Notes under the pieces: generated by a model
Seen by the model: the letters and a program-made list of their open reading frames with translations, nothing else
Database searches by the model: none
Told to the model about the DNA's origin: nothing
Assembly: GCF_023184515.1 (NCBI RefSeq)
Contig: NZ_JAAHBP010000020.1
Span: 154,678-218,677, forward strand
Direction: 5' to 3'
DNA from: Streptomyces sp. D2-8
GTDB taxonomy: Bacteria > Actinomycetota > Actinomycetes > Streptomycetales > Streptomycetaceae
Length of the DNA stretch: 64,000 bases
Shown here: in pieces, positions 25,321 through 33,666 of the stretch
Position numbering within the stretch: position 1 is the first letter of the stretch
Layout: each line of letters begins with the position of its first letter
Program-made: the position numbers and the translations under genes

Positions 25321-25957
25321 CCTCACGCGGACGCTCCAGGCACGCCAGCACCTCGTCCGTGGTCGCGACCGTGGCGACCAACGCGAGGGTGTGGCGGATC
25401 ATCGCGGGGGTGTAGTCGGCGGGCACTCCCGCGATGGCGTCCGCCGGGACGACGACGGTGTAGCCGCGGTTCACGGCGTCGAACACGGCGTTGGGGACGG
25501 CCACGTTGGCCGAGACCCCGGTCACGATCAGCGTGCGGCAGCCGAGGTTGCGCAGCAGCGGATCGACGTCCGTGCCCTGCAAGGGCGACAGCCCGTGCAG
25601 ACGCCGTACGACGAGGTCCTCCTCGGCGACCTCGATCGGGGTGGCCACCCGCACCGCCGGTGTGCCGGTCAGCTGCTGGACGGGCAGCCGTGCGGCGGCG
25701 CGGAACAAGCGGGCGTTGCGGTTGGCGCCGCGGCCGTCGGGGCGGCGCTCGGCGACGGCGTGGACGACCTGGACGCCGCCGTCGTGAGCGGCCGCCACCA
25801 GACGGGCGACGTTGGCGAGGGCACCGCCGGCGCGTGCCTCCTCGGCGAGTTCGGGCAGTGCGCTGTCCGCCCCGACGACGCCCTCCTGGCACTCGACGGT
25901 GAGCAGCACGGTGGTGCGCGGTTCGAGGAGTTCGCTGAGCGCTTCGTACGAGGGCAT
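25307..25957 (-). CDS. Isochorismatase-fold protein with altered catalytic residues
   Basis: 216 aa with the alpha/beta cysteine-hydrolase fold: VLLTVECQEGVVG is the position of the usual first Asp (D..xxxF in nicotinamidases), and TLIVTGVSANVAVPNAVFDA is the loop that normally contains the catalytic Cys. Here Asp is replaced by Glu and Cys by Ala, so the common hydrolase mechanism is not expected; PhzD-type isochorismatases also lack the Cys. ATG 25957 follows GGGGGAG. Divergent from the PPOX gene through paired palindromes. Confidence 0.8.
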   Translation of the reverse strand: MPSYEALSELLEPRTTVLLTVECQEGVVGADSALPELAEEARAGGALANVARLVAAAHDGGVQVVHAVAERRPDGRGANRNARLFRAAARLPVQQLTGTPAVRVATPIEVAEEDLVVRRLHGLSPLQGTDVDPLLRNLGCRTLIVTGVSANVAVPNAVFDAVNRGYTVVVPADAIAGVPADYTPAMIRHTLALVATVATTDEVLACLERPREVRRA

Positions 25958-26033
25958 GTCTCCCCCTGTCACCGGCGGCCGGGCGGGCGAGCGTAGCGAC
26001 CATTGCGCACGGACGGAAGAGCACTCATCCTTT

Positions 26034-26062
26034 TCTGACGTGATGTCAGAGGATCTCCTCTG
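26034..26062. promoter_or_regulatory. Two adjoining palindromes in divergent promoter
   Basis: TCTGAC-GTGAT-GTCAGA (26034-26050) runs into CAGAGGA-TC-TCCTCTG (26047-26062), two inverted repeats sharing bases, in the 132-bp gap between divergent isochorismatase-like and PPOX genes. Likely regulator site; the cognate regulator is not adjacent. Confidence 0.5.
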
Positions 26063-26089
26063 GCACGACGTGGGAGAAAGAGGGGGCGC

Positions 26090-26560
26090 ATGACCGTCAC
26101 TCAGCAGCGCAGAGGCCGGAAGATCATGATGACGCCGGGTGAGCTGGACGAGTTCCTGATCACCCAGCGCACCTGCCGGGTCGCCACGGTGTCGGCCGGG
26201 GGCGCGCCGCACGTGAGCACGCTGTGGTTCGCCTGGGACGGCACCTCCATGTGGCTGTACTCGGTCGTGCGCAGCAAGCGGTGGACCGACCTGCGGCGCG
26301 ACCCGCGGGTGGCGATCGTGGTCGACACCGGCGAGGAGTACGACGAGCTGCGCGGCGCCGAGCTGTCGGGCACGGTCGAGTTCGTGGGCGAGATCCCGCG
26401 CACCGGTGAGCTGCGGGCCGAACTCGACGTCCCGGAGACGCTGTTCGCGCGGAAGAACTTCGGCCTGGAGGAGATGCCGCACGACGGCAGGCACGCCTGG
26501 ATCCGTCTGACGCCGCAGAAGATCGTCTCCTGGGACTTCCGCAAGCTGGCCGGGCAGTAG
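26090..26560 (+). CDS. Pyridoxamine 5'-phosphate oxidase-fold (PPOX) flavin/F420-binding protein
   Basis: 156 aa split-barrel protein: FLITQRTCRVATVSAGGAPH, then STLWFAWDGTSMWLYSVV and RSKRWTDLRRDPRVAIVVDT, the typical flavin-pocket strands. Actinobacterial members bind FMN or F420 or heme and reduce diverse substrates. ATG 26090 follows GAGGGGG. Stands alone between two divergent neighbours. Confidence 0.85.
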   Translation: MTVTQQRRGRKIMMTPGELDEFLITQRTCRVATVSAGGAPHVSTLWFAWDGTSMWLYSVVRSKRWTDLRRDPRVAIVVDTGEEYDELRGAELSGTVEFVGEIPRTGELRAELDVPETLFARKNFGLEEMPHDGRHAWIRLTPQKIVSWDFRKLAGQ

Positions 26561-26578
26561 CCGCACTCACCCGGAACG

Positions 26579-27481
26579 TCAGCCGACGCTCTCCCCCGCC
26601 GCCCGCAGGGCCTTCACCGCCGCCCGGATCGACGGGCGGCGGTCCGCGTCCGCGCGCCAGACGACGTACACGTGCCGCCGGACCCGCTGCCTGAGGGGGA
26701 CGGTCACGACCCCGGCGGGCACGGGGTGGCGGCCGAGCACCGGGGCGATGCACACCCCGAGGCCCGCGGCGACCAGCGCGAGCTGCGTGTGGTTCTCGGC
26801 GGCGCGGTGGCCGACGATCGGCTCGACGCCCATGGAGCGCAGCGTGAACATCAGCCACTCGTGGCAGAATTCGCCCTCGCCCCAGGTGATCCACTCGTCG
26901 TCGGCGAACTCGGCGAGATCCACCTCCGCGCGCTCCGCGAGCCGGTGGCCCACCGGCATGGCGACCTCGGCCGGGTCGTCCAGGATCGACGCCTTGACCA
27001 GGCCGTCGGGCAGCGCCATCGGCTTGTTGTACCAGTCGAGCACCACGGCGAGGTCGAGGTCGCCGCGCACGACTCCGGCGATGCCCTGCTCCGGTTCGAG
27101 CTCGCACGAGCGCAGCCGGAGCGCGGGGTGCCGCTCGCGCAGTGCGGCCAGCGCGTGGGGGAACAGCCCCCGTGCGGCCGTCGGGAAGGCCGACAGCCTG
27201 AGCTCGCCGACGACCTGCCCGCGCTGCGCCTCCAGGTCGGCCTGGGCCAGTTCCACCTGGGACAGGATGCGCGCGGCGTGCTCGGCGAGCAGCCGGCCCG
27301 CGTCGGTGAGCCGCACGCCCCGGCCGTTCTTGGCGAGGAGCTGCTGGCCGGCCTCCCGCTCCAGCTTGGCCAGTTGCTGCGAGACGGCGGAGGTCGTGAT
27401 GTGCAGCCCCTCGGCCGCACCGCTGACCGAGCCGTGCCGGGCGAGGGCGTCGAGGGTGCGCAGGCGCTCCAGGTTCAACAT
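26579..27481 (-). CDS. LysR-family transcriptional regulator
   Basis: 300 aa. N-terminal winged HTH LNLERLRTLDALARHGSVSG then AAEGLHITTSAVSQQLAKLE; C-terminal type-2 periplasmic-like effector domain. Divergent, 75 bp, from the EamA exporter at 27557, the usual LysR arrangement, so it probably activates that exporter when its effector accumulates. Confidence 0.92.
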   Translation of the reverse strand: MLNLERLRTLDALARHGSVSGAAEGLHITTSAVSQQLAKLEREAGQQLLAKNGRGVRLTDAGRLLAEHAARILSQVELAQADLEAQRGQVVGELRLSAFPTAARGLFPHALAALRERHPALRLRSCELEPEQGIAGVVRGDLDLAVVLDWYNKPMALPDGLVKASILDDPAEVAMPVGHRLAERAEVDLAEFADDEWITWGEGEFCHEWLMFTLRSMGVEPIVGHRAAENHTQLALVAAGLGVCIAPVLGRHPVPAGVVTVPLRQRVRRHVYVVWRADADRRPSIRAAVKALRAAGESVG

Positions 27482-27556
27482 GTAAGCAATGCTACGCAGT
27501 ACCGGGTGCGAAATCTCGATTGTGCTACGAGGTTCTGCTGCCGCATCGTGACTGGC

Positions 27557-28510
27557 ATGAGCACCGTCACCACCTCGCCAGGCCGGGTCACCATCACCCC
27601 GCCCGCACCGCCCGGCCACCGCCTCGACTGGCGTCTCCGGTTCGCCGCCCTGTCCTTGATCTGGGGCTTCAGCTTCCTCCTCATCAAGGTGGGCACCGGC
27701 GGGTACGCGCCGTTCCAGGTGACGCTCGGCCGGCTGGCGTTCGGCACGGCGGTGCTGGCCGCCGCGATGGCGGTGCGACGCGAGCGGCTGCCGCGCGGGG
27801 CGCGCACCTGGGGGCATCTGGCAGTGGCCGCGTTCCTGCTCAACGCCCTGCCGTTCTCCCTGTTCGCGTACGCTGAGCTGACCATCCCGTCCACCCTGGC
27901 GGGCATCTGCAACGCGACCTCGCCGCTGTGGGGCATGGCGTTGTCGCTGGTCGCCCTGTCGGAGGACCGCCCGACCCGGGTGCGGGTGGCGGGGCTCGGG
28001 CTGGGCTTCCTCGGGGTGCTCACGGTGCTGGGCGCCTGGCAGGGCTTCCACGGCCTGGACGCCACCGGGACGGCACTGGCCCTGCTCGCCTCCCTCAGCT
28101 ATCCGATCGGCTGGATCTACGTCCGCCGCACCCTGGCCGGCACCGGCCACTCGCACCTGTCGATGACCGGCGCGCAGCTGCTCCTCGCGACGGTCCAACT
28201 GGCGGTCGTGACCCCGCTGTTCACGACCATGCCCACCCGCGTGTCCGTCGTGCCGCTGCTGGCGATCGCCGCCCTGGGCGCGCTGGGCACGGGCCTCGCG
28301 GTGCTCCTCCAGTACGGCCTGGTCGCGGAAGTCGGCCCGACGACCGCGCAGATGGTCACCTACATCGTCCCGGTCATCGCCACGGCCGCGGGCATCGCGC
28401 TCCTCGGCGAGGCGCTCACCTGGTCGACACCGGTCGGCGCGGCGATCGTGCTGACGGGGGCGGCGCTCACCCAGGTGCGACCGAAGCAGCGACCGGCGCC
28501 TCAGCCTTAG
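27557..28510 (+). CDS. EamA/DMT-superfamily exporter
   Basis: 317 aa, ten hydrophobic helices in two EamA repeats: LSLIWGFSFLLIKVGTGGYAP opens repeat 1, LALLASLSYPIGWIYVRRT repeat 2; C-terminal helix ends VLTGAALTQ. Exports amino acids or metabolites; substrate unknown. Driven from the gap shared with the LysR gene. Confidence 0.9.
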   Translation: MSTVTTSPGRVTITPPAPPGHRLDWRLRFAALSLIWGFSFLLIKVGTGGYAPFQVTLGRLAFGTAVLAAAMAVRRERLPRGARTWGHLAVAAFLLNALPFSLFAYAELTIPSTLAGICNATSPLWGMALSLVALSEDRPTRVRVAGLGLGFLGVLTVLGAWQGFHGLDATGTALALLASLSYPIGWIYVRRTLAGTGHSHLSMTGAQLLLATVQLAVVTPLFTTMPTRVSVVPLLAIAALGALGTGLAVLLQYGLVAEVGPTTAQMVTYIVPVIATAAGIALLGEALTWSTPVGAAIVLTGAALTQVRPKQRPAPQP

Positions 28511-28720
28511 CCGCGCGGGGGCTCGAGGGCCGCGGCGGGTGCCCCGACCCCAGCCGAGCCGGCGCCGCCCGAAGGCCACGGCCGGTGCCTCACCCACAGC
28601 CAAGCCAGCGCCCGAAGGCCGCGACGACCGGTGCCGCAGCCGTAGCAGCTACGCCGGGCCCGAAGGCCGAGGCAGGTGTCTCAGTCATAGCTGCGTGCCG
28701 GGGCGGGCCCGAGGGCCGAG
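28490..28720. repeat. Degenerate tandem repeat spanning gap between EamA and MocR ends
   Basis: About five copies of a 45-50-bp unit with core GCCCGAAGGCCG(A)GG, then (A/C)GGTG(C/T)C(T)CAG.C.(T)AGC. Copies start near 28490 (the EamA 3' end), 28520, 28565, 28612, 28655 and run into the MocR stop region near 28700. The 3' ends of both genes are part of the array, so gene-end sequence has been duplicated. Confidence 0.6.
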
Positions 28721-30012
28721 GCGATCGCGTCGGCCAGCGTGTCGATCTCGCCCCCGTCGAGCGTCGAGACGGTGACCCGGATGCCGGGCGGCGCGTTCAG
28801 CCGGAAGCGGGCGCCGGGGGCCACGGCCCAGCCGGCGTGCAGCAGCCGGGCGACGGCGCCGGTCTCGTCCGGCACGGGTACCCACACGTTCATGCCGCTG
28901 CGCCCGTGCGCCGCGACACCGCGCCGCTCCAGCGCCCCGATCAGCGCGTCCCGCCGCCGCCCGTACGACGCCGCCACCTCGGCCGTGTCCACCGCGCCGT
29001 CGGCCCACAGCCGCACCAGGGCCCGCTGCATCAGCCGGCTGACCCAGCCGGGTCCGAGCCGGTGCCGCCCGCGGACCCGGTCGACGGTGACGGCGTCCCC
29101 GGTGAGCAGGGCGAGACGCAGATCGGGGCCGTAGGCCTTGGCGGCCGAGCGTACGAAGGCCCAGTGCCGGGTGACTCCGGCCAGGGGATGCAGGGGCACG
29201 TCGACGATGCCGTGGCCGTGGTCGTCCTCGATCAGCAGGACCTCCGGGTACTCACCGAGCACGGCTCGCAGGGCACGCGCGCGTGGGGCGGTCACCGCGG
29301 CGCCGGTCGGGTTCTGCGCCCGGTCCGTGACGATCAGGGCCCGCGCCCCGGCCTCCAGCGCCCGGCGCACATCCTGCGCACGGGGCCCCTCGTCGTCGAC
29401 GCCGACGGGTACCGTCCGCAGCCCGAGCGCGGGCACGAGGTCGAGGGTGCGGCCCCAGCCGGGGTCCTCGACGGCGACGGTGTCGCCGGGCTTGAGGTGG
29501 GCCGCCAGCACGCGTTCGACGCCGTCGAGGGCCCCGGAGACCACGGCGAGCGGCCCGTCCGGCACCCCGTCGGCGTCGAGTCCGGCCCGCGCGATCCGGG
29601 CCAGCTCCGGTTCCACGGGGGTGTCCCCGTAGAGCACGGGCGCCCGGTCGCCCTCGGCGGCGGCCGCCCCGAACGCGGCCGCGAGCGGCGGCAGCAGCGC
29701 CGGATCCGGATTGCCCTGCGCGACGTCCCGCACGCCCTCGGGGACGTCCACCCTGAAGTGCTCCCGCCCGGTCGTCGCGGGGGCGGGCCGCACCCGGCTG
29801 CCGCGCCGGCCCGCGGTCTCGATGACTCCGCGCTCGCGCAGGGTCCGGTACGCGGCCGCGACCGTGTTGGGGTTCACCCCCAGCCGCTCCGCCAACTCCC
29901 GCATGGGAGGCAGCAGTTGACCAGGCCGCAGCTCACCGTCCCCCACCGCCCGCTCGATGCTCGCGGAAATGTCCGCTGCGCGACGCCCACTGATCCGATA
30001 CTCTCCTAGCAC
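28681..30012 (-). CDS. MocR-type regulator (GntR HTH plus PLP aminotransferase domain)
   Basis: 443 aa. Residues 1-75: GntR wHTH (LPPMRELAERLGVNPNTVAA). Residues 110-440: fold-type-I aminotransferase domain with the PLP lysine in FVRSAAKAYGPDLRLALL, preceded by IVTDRAQNPTGAAVTAPRA and IEDDHGHG. MocR proteins such as PdxR and GabR use bound PLP to sense B6 vitamers or GABA. GTG start 30012; a perfect palindrome lies in the 35-bp gap to the divergent flavin-binding pair. Confidence 0.92.
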   Translation of the reverse strand: MLGEYRISGRRAADISASIERAVGDGELRPGQLLPPMRELAERLGVNPNTVAAAYRTLRERGVIETAGRRGSRVRPAPATTGREHFRVDVPEGVRDVAQGNPDPALLPPLAAAFGAAAAEGDRAPVLYGDTPVEPELARIARAGLDADGVPDGPLAVVSGALDGVERVLAAHLKPGDTVAVEDPGWGRTLDLVPALGLRTVPVGVDDEGPRAQDVRRALEAGARALIVTDRAQNPTGAAVTAPRARALRAVLGEYPEVLLIEDDHGHGIVDVPLHPLAGVTRHWAFVRSAAKAYGPDLRLALLTGDAVTVDRVRGRHRLGPGWVSRLMQRALVRLWADGAVDTAEVAASYGRRRDALIGALERRGVAAHGRSGMNVWVPVPDETGAVARLLHAGWAVAPGARFRLNAPPGIRVTVSTLDGGEIDTLADAIASALGPAPARSYD

Positions 30013-30023
30013 AAAGCCAATTA

Positions 30024-30035
30024 TGCACTAGTGCA
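30024..30035. promoter_or_regulatory. MocR operator palindrome
   Basis: TGCACTAGTGCA is a perfect 12-bp palindrome at the centre of the gap between MocR (start 30012) and the PPOX gene (30048). CATAAT read on the minus strand next to it could be the MocR -10. One dimer here would control both promoters. Confidence 0.7.
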
Positions 30036-30047
30036 ATGGAGAGCGCC

Positions 30048-30734
30048 ATGCAGGGGACCGCGCAGACGCCGCCGCAGCCCGACACCGCCTACACCCCGAC
30101 CGACCGCACCGTCCCCACCCGCTCACCCGACCGAGCCTCGTACGACAGGGAACTGGTGCACGCGATACTCGACGAGGCCTACGTCTGCCATCTCGGGTTC
30201 GTCCGCGAGGGGGCTCCGGTCGTGCTGCCCACGCTGTACGCCCGGGTCGGCGAGCGGCTGTACGTGCACGGCTCGACGGGCTCGCGTCCGCTGCGGGCGG
30301 CCGGTCAGGCCGACCCGGGCCTCCCGGTCTGCCTGACGGTCACGCACGTCGACGGTCTGGTCCTGGCCCGCTCGGCCTTCCACCACTCGATCAACTACCG
30401 CTCCGTGATGGTGCACGGCGTCGCCCACGACGTGACGGACCCCGAGGAGAAGCGTCAGGCCCTGGACGCGCTGGTCGACCACGTCGTGCCCGGCCGCTCC
30501 GCGGACTCGCGCCCCGCCGACAAGAAGGAGCTGGCCGCCACCGCCGTGATCCGCCTGGACCTGGACGAGGTCTCCGCGAAGCTGCGCACCGGCGGCGTGA
30601 ACGACGAACCGGAGGACCTCGCCCTCCCCCACTGGGCCGGCGTCGTCCCGGTGCGGCGCGCCTACGGCACGCCCCTCCCCGACCCGGGCCTGGCCCCCGG
30701 CACCGAACTGCCCGGCTACCTCACGGCCCTGTGA
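30048..30734 (+). CDS. PPOX-fold flavin-nucleotide-binding protein
   Basis: 228 aa split-barrel protein of the pyridoxamine 5'-phosphate oxidase-related group: LDEAYVCHLGFVREGAPVVL, then PTLYARVGERLYVHGSTGSR and a downstream SAFHHSINYRSVMVHGVAHD. Stop overlaps the paiB start, so they are coupled. ATG 30048 follows GGAGAG; ATG 30036 is an alternative. With MocR regulation a role in PLP/FMN-dependent defence or vitamin B6 metabolism is inferred but not proven. Confidence 0.85.
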   Translation: MQGTAQTPPQPDTAYTPTDRTVPTRSPDRASYDRELVHAILDEAYVCHLGFVREGAPVVLPTLYARVGERLYVHGSTGSRPLRAAGQADPGLPVCLTVTHVDGLVLARSAFHHSINYRSVMVHGVAHDVTDPEEKRQALDALVDHVVPGRSADSRPADKKELAATAVIRLDLDEVSAKLRTGGVNDEPEDLALPHWAGVVPVRRAYGTPLPDPGLAPGTELPGYLTAL

Positions 30735-31366
30735 TGCTGATCCACCCCTGGGACGCGCCCCGCGACGACAGCGAATGGCAGCGGTGGCTGGCCGGCCGCG
30801 ACTTCGGCCAGCTCGCCGTCAACGGCCTGCCGGGGGAACCGCCTCACGTCCAGCCCCTGCACTTCGCGTACGACGCCGGGCGGGGCGAGATGGTCACCCA
30901 CCTCGCCCGTCCGAACCCGCTCTGGCCCGCGCTGGAGGCCCACCCGGACGTCCTGCTGAGCGTGGTCGACGACTACGTGTACGTGCCCGGCCCCTGGCAG
31001 GCCGCCCCGGACGGCCCGCCCGAGCACGGCACCCCGACCAGCTTCTACGCGGCCGTCCAGCTCCGCTGCCGCGCCCATGTCGTGGACGACCCGGCGGTGA
31101 AGGCCGCCCTTCTCAACCGCCAGGTCGACCACTTCCAGCCGCGGGGCGGCTCCGCACGGGCATCGGCGGGCGAGGCCCCGTACGGCAGGATACTCGCCGG
31201 CATCCGGGGCCTGCGCCTCGAAGTGACGGACGTACGAGCCAAGTTCAAGTACGCGAATCACAAGCCGGCCGAGGTCCGGGACCGGATCGCCGCAGGCCTC
31301 GCGGCCCGCGGCGGTCCGGGCGACTCGAGGGCACGCGACCACCTCCTGCGCAGACAGCAGGCGTAG
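30731..31366 (+). CDS. paiB: PaiB-like FMN-binding negative regulator
   Basis: 211 aa. PaiB hallmarks: GRDFGQLAVNGLPGEPPHVQ, MVTHLARPNPLWPALE, and the C-terminal KFKYANHKPAEVRDRI that replaces the usual KLSQNR. B. subtilis PaiB binds FMN and represses sporulation and protease genes. GTG 30731 and ATG 30734 overlap the preceding stop TGA (30732-30734), indicating coupled translation with the PPOX gene under the MocR promoter. Confidence 0.85.
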   Translation: MMLIHPWDAPRDDSEWQRWLAGRDFGQLAVNGLPGEPPHVQPLHFAYDAGRGEMVTHLARPNPLWPALEAHPDVLLSVVDDYVYVPGPWQAAPDGPPEHGTPTSFYAAVQLRCRAHVVDDPAVKAALLNRQVDHFQPRGGSARASAGEAPYGRILAGIRGLRLEVTDVRAKFKYANHKPAEVRDRIAAGLAARGGPGDSRARDHLLRRQQA

Positions 31367-31382
31367 GCCGAGAGGCCTCGTC

Positions 31383-32333
31383 CTACACGGCCCTCACCGG
31401 CTCCTGACCCGTCCGCGCACCCCGCGCCTCCCCCACCGCGAGGCCCGCCACCGAGCCCAGCATCAGCAGGGTTCCGGCCAGTGTCGCCGCCGTGAGGTGC
31501 TCGCCGAGCAGGACGACGGCGAGCACCGCCGCGCTCACCGGCTCGAGCAGCATGATCACCGACACGGTGGCGGACCGCACGACGGCCGCGCCCGCGAAGT
31601 AGAGGCCGTAGGCGAGCGCCGTGGGGACGGCGGCGACGTAGACCAGCAGGAGCAGGAGCCGACCGGGCTCCTCGGTGTGCGGCAGCAGTCCCTCCGCCAA
31701 GGCGAACGGCAACAGGCACAGGCTCGTGACGGCGAAGGCCCCGGTGGTCGAGCGAGCGGCGTCGACCTCGCCGTCGCGGCCCCACCGGCGGGTGAGCAGC
31801 GTCATCACGCTGTACCCGGCCGCGGACAGCAGCGCGAGCAGCACACCCACGGGGCGGACGGTCGCGCCCCCGCTTCCGAGGACGAGAACCGCGAGCCCGG
31901 CGAGGGCCCCCACGACGGCGACGGCGCCGCCCCGGCCCAGATGCTCGGCCAGGGTCAGCCGGGCGCCGAGCGCGATGAGGACCGGCCCCGCGCCCAGGGT
32001 GACGACGGTGGCCACGGCAAGGCCGGTGGCCGAGACGGCCGCGAAGTACGCGGTCTGGAAGACGGCGAGGCCGAGCCCGGTGACCCCGGCCCGCAGCGCC
32101 CGTCGGCCGAGCGGCTCCCGCACGGGTGTTGCGGTGCGCGGCCGCAGCGGGCGGACGGCGAGCAGCAGCACGAGCCCGGCGGCGCAGCGCCAGAAGGAGA
32201 GGGCGACGGGCCCCATGTCACTGGCCCGGTAGACCAGGGAGGCGGCCGCGCCCGCGGTGCCCCAGGCGGCACCGGCGACGATCAGATAGAGGAGGCCTCG
32301 CCCGATGGGCAGGCCGGATGCAGTGTTCGACAC
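31383..32333 (-). CDS. EamA/DMT-superfamily exporter with candidate leader peptide
   Basis: 316 aa, ten helices in two EamA repeats (AGAAWGTAGAAASLVYRASD; LLSAAGYSVMTLLTRRWGRD). GTG 32333 follows GGAGAG. Transcription appears to start at 32546 from a leaderless promoter, giving an mRNA that begins with a 13-aa ORF rich in Leu, Val and Pro and then about 170 nt of structured leader. This points to attenuation control by amino-acid or translation status. Confidence 0.88.
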   Translation of the reverse strand: MSNTASGLPIGRGLLYLIVAGAAWGTAGAAASLVYRASDMGPVALSFWRCAAGLVLLLAVRPLRPRTATPVREPLGRRALRAGVTGLGLAVFQTAYFAAVSATGLAVATVVTLGAGPVLIALGARLTLAEHLGRGGAVAVVGALAGLAVLVLGSGGATVRPVGVLLALLSAAGYSVMTLLTRRWGRDGEVDAARSTTGAFAVTSLCLLPFALAEGLLPHTEEPGRLLLLLVYVAAVPTALAYGLYFAGAAVVRSATVSVIMLLEPVSAAVLAVVLLGEHLTAATLAGTLLMLGSVAGLAVGEARGARTGQEPVRAV

Positions 32334-32504
32334 GAGTTCTCTCCGCAGACGCGCACGACGCGCCGCACGCGAGTGGCGGCCGGTGCGCGGAAGTTCGGCA
32401 GGAACCCCGGATCAGTCGGGATCAGGGGTCCACGGACTTCGTCTGCGGGCAGCACCGTTCTGCGCGGCGGCGAAACGCCGGGCGCGGTTTCCGGAGGGCC
32501 CGCC

Positions 32505-32546
32505 TCAGACGGCCGGAGGCGGAAGAACGAGTGCGTTCGAAGGCAT
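32505..32546 (-). CDS. Leader peptide MPSNALVLPPPAV ahead of EamA exporter
   Basis: A 13-codon ORF (ATG 32546, TGA 32505) whose ATG lies 7 nt from TAGGGT (32559-32554), with TTGTCC (32583-32578) at 18-bp spacing as -35. So the mRNA would be leaderless and begin with this ORF. The peptide has Leu-Val-Leu followed by Pro-Pro-Pro, a run known to slow ribosomes without EF-P. A hairpin (GGACCCC..GGGGTTCC, 32401-32431) lies between it and the exporter. Confidence 0.55.
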   Translation of the reverse strand: MPSNALVLPPPAV

Positions 32547-32553
32547 GATCGGC

Positions 32554-32583
32554 ACCCTACGCGGTCGTCCCGGGGCTGGACAA
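32554..32583 (-). promoter_or_regulatory. Promoter for the leader peptide and EamA exporter
   Basis: TTGTCC (32583-32578) and TAGGGT (32559-32554) with 18-bp spacing, followed by the ATG 7 nt later. It overlaps the 3' end of the upstream EamA gene. Confidence 0.55.
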
Positions 32584-33561
32584 TTCCCTTTCCGGGCCAC
32601 CGCCGGCGACCGGCCGGTCGGAGCCCTTCGCGGGCGTGGAGGACTGTGCGATGAAGGCGCCCGCCAGCACGATGACGCCACCGGCGATCTGCGGTGCCGA
32701 CAGGTGCTCGCCGAGCAGGACCCAGGCCAGCACGGTGGCGATGACCGCTTCGAGGCAGGCCACGACACCCGCGACCTGCGGGGAGAGCCGCCGCACGGCG
32801 ACCACACCGGTGACGTACGCGACGACTGTGGCGACGAGCACGATCCACGCCAGCAGGACGACGGCCGCGACGGGCGTGCCGTCCATGCGGGCGGTACCCG
32901 TGAGGACGGACCAGTCCATGCTCCAGGGCCGGGCGACGACGGTCAGTACGGCCGCCCCGACGAGCAGGCCGTAGGCGATGACACCGAGCGGATCGGGCGC
33001 CTCGTCCCCGGCGTCGCTGCCCTGGTCGGACAGGACGAAGTAGCCGACCTGGCAGCAGGCCGCGCCGAGCGCGAGCAGCAGCCCCAGGGCGTCGAAGCCG
33101 AGGCCCGACCACACCTCGACGACGCAGGCGAGTCCGCCGACCGCGAGCACGACACCGACCGCGGCGGCACGCGTCACCGGCCGACGCTGCACGAAGCGCA
33201 CCCAGCCCAGCACCAGCGCGGGCGCCAGGTACTCGATGAGAAGCGCCACCCCGACGGGGATCCGGGAGAGCGCCGCGAAGTAGCAGGCCTGGACACCGGC
33301 GACGGCCAGCAGTCCGAACCCGGCGAGCAGTCCGGGGCGCCGGCGCAGCAGCGCGCGATGGCGTACGGCGAGCGGCAGCATCACCACGGCCGCCCCGGCC
33401 ACCCGCAGCCACACCACGTGCAACGGGTCCAGACCCGCCTCGATCAGCGGCTTCGCCGCGACTCCGGATCCGCCGAAGGCCACCGCGGACACGAGCGCGA
33501 GGCCGAGCCCCACGCCCCTGCCGCGCCCGCTCACGCTGCTGTCAGAGGTACGCACCGGCAC
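32557..33561 (-). CDS. EamA/DMT-superfamily exporter
   Basis: 334 aa with ten helices (AVAFGGSGVAAKPLIEAG; LLLALGAACCQVGYFVLSDQ). GTG 33561 is the longest plausible start. Unlike its 31383 neighbour it has no leader ORF; its downstream end contains the leader promoter. Substrate unknown. Two exporters in a row suggest duplication, though the sequences are divergent. Confidence 0.85.
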   Translation of the reverse strand: MPVRTSDSSVSGRGRGVGLGLALVSAVAFGGSGVAAKPLIEAGLDPLHVVWLRVAGAAVVMLPLAVRHRALLRRRPGLLAGFGLLAVAGVQACYFAALSRIPVGVALLIEYLAPALVLGWVRFVQRRPVTRAAAVGVVLAVGGLACVVEVWSGLGFDALGLLLALGAACCQVGYFVLSDQGSDAGDEAPDPLGVIAYGLLVGAAVLTVVARPWSMDWSVLTGTARMDGTPVAAVVLLAWIVLVATVVAYVTGVVAVRRLSPQVAGVVACLEAVIATVLAWVLLGEHLSAPQIAGGVIVLAGAFIAQSSTPAKGSDRPVAGGGPERELSSPGTTA

Positions 33562-33666
33562 ATGATGACAGGCCGTGACAGGAGCGTCACCCCCTATGGC
33601 ACCTGTCTCACAGCCTGGACGGGACGAACTGGCCCCCGGGGCCGACCGACCTCGGGGCGCTCGCGC

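Noticed and set aside
31497..32654. Plus-strand frame opposite the EamA exporters
   Set aside because: Shadow frame; the EamA genes have membrane helices and a ribosome site.
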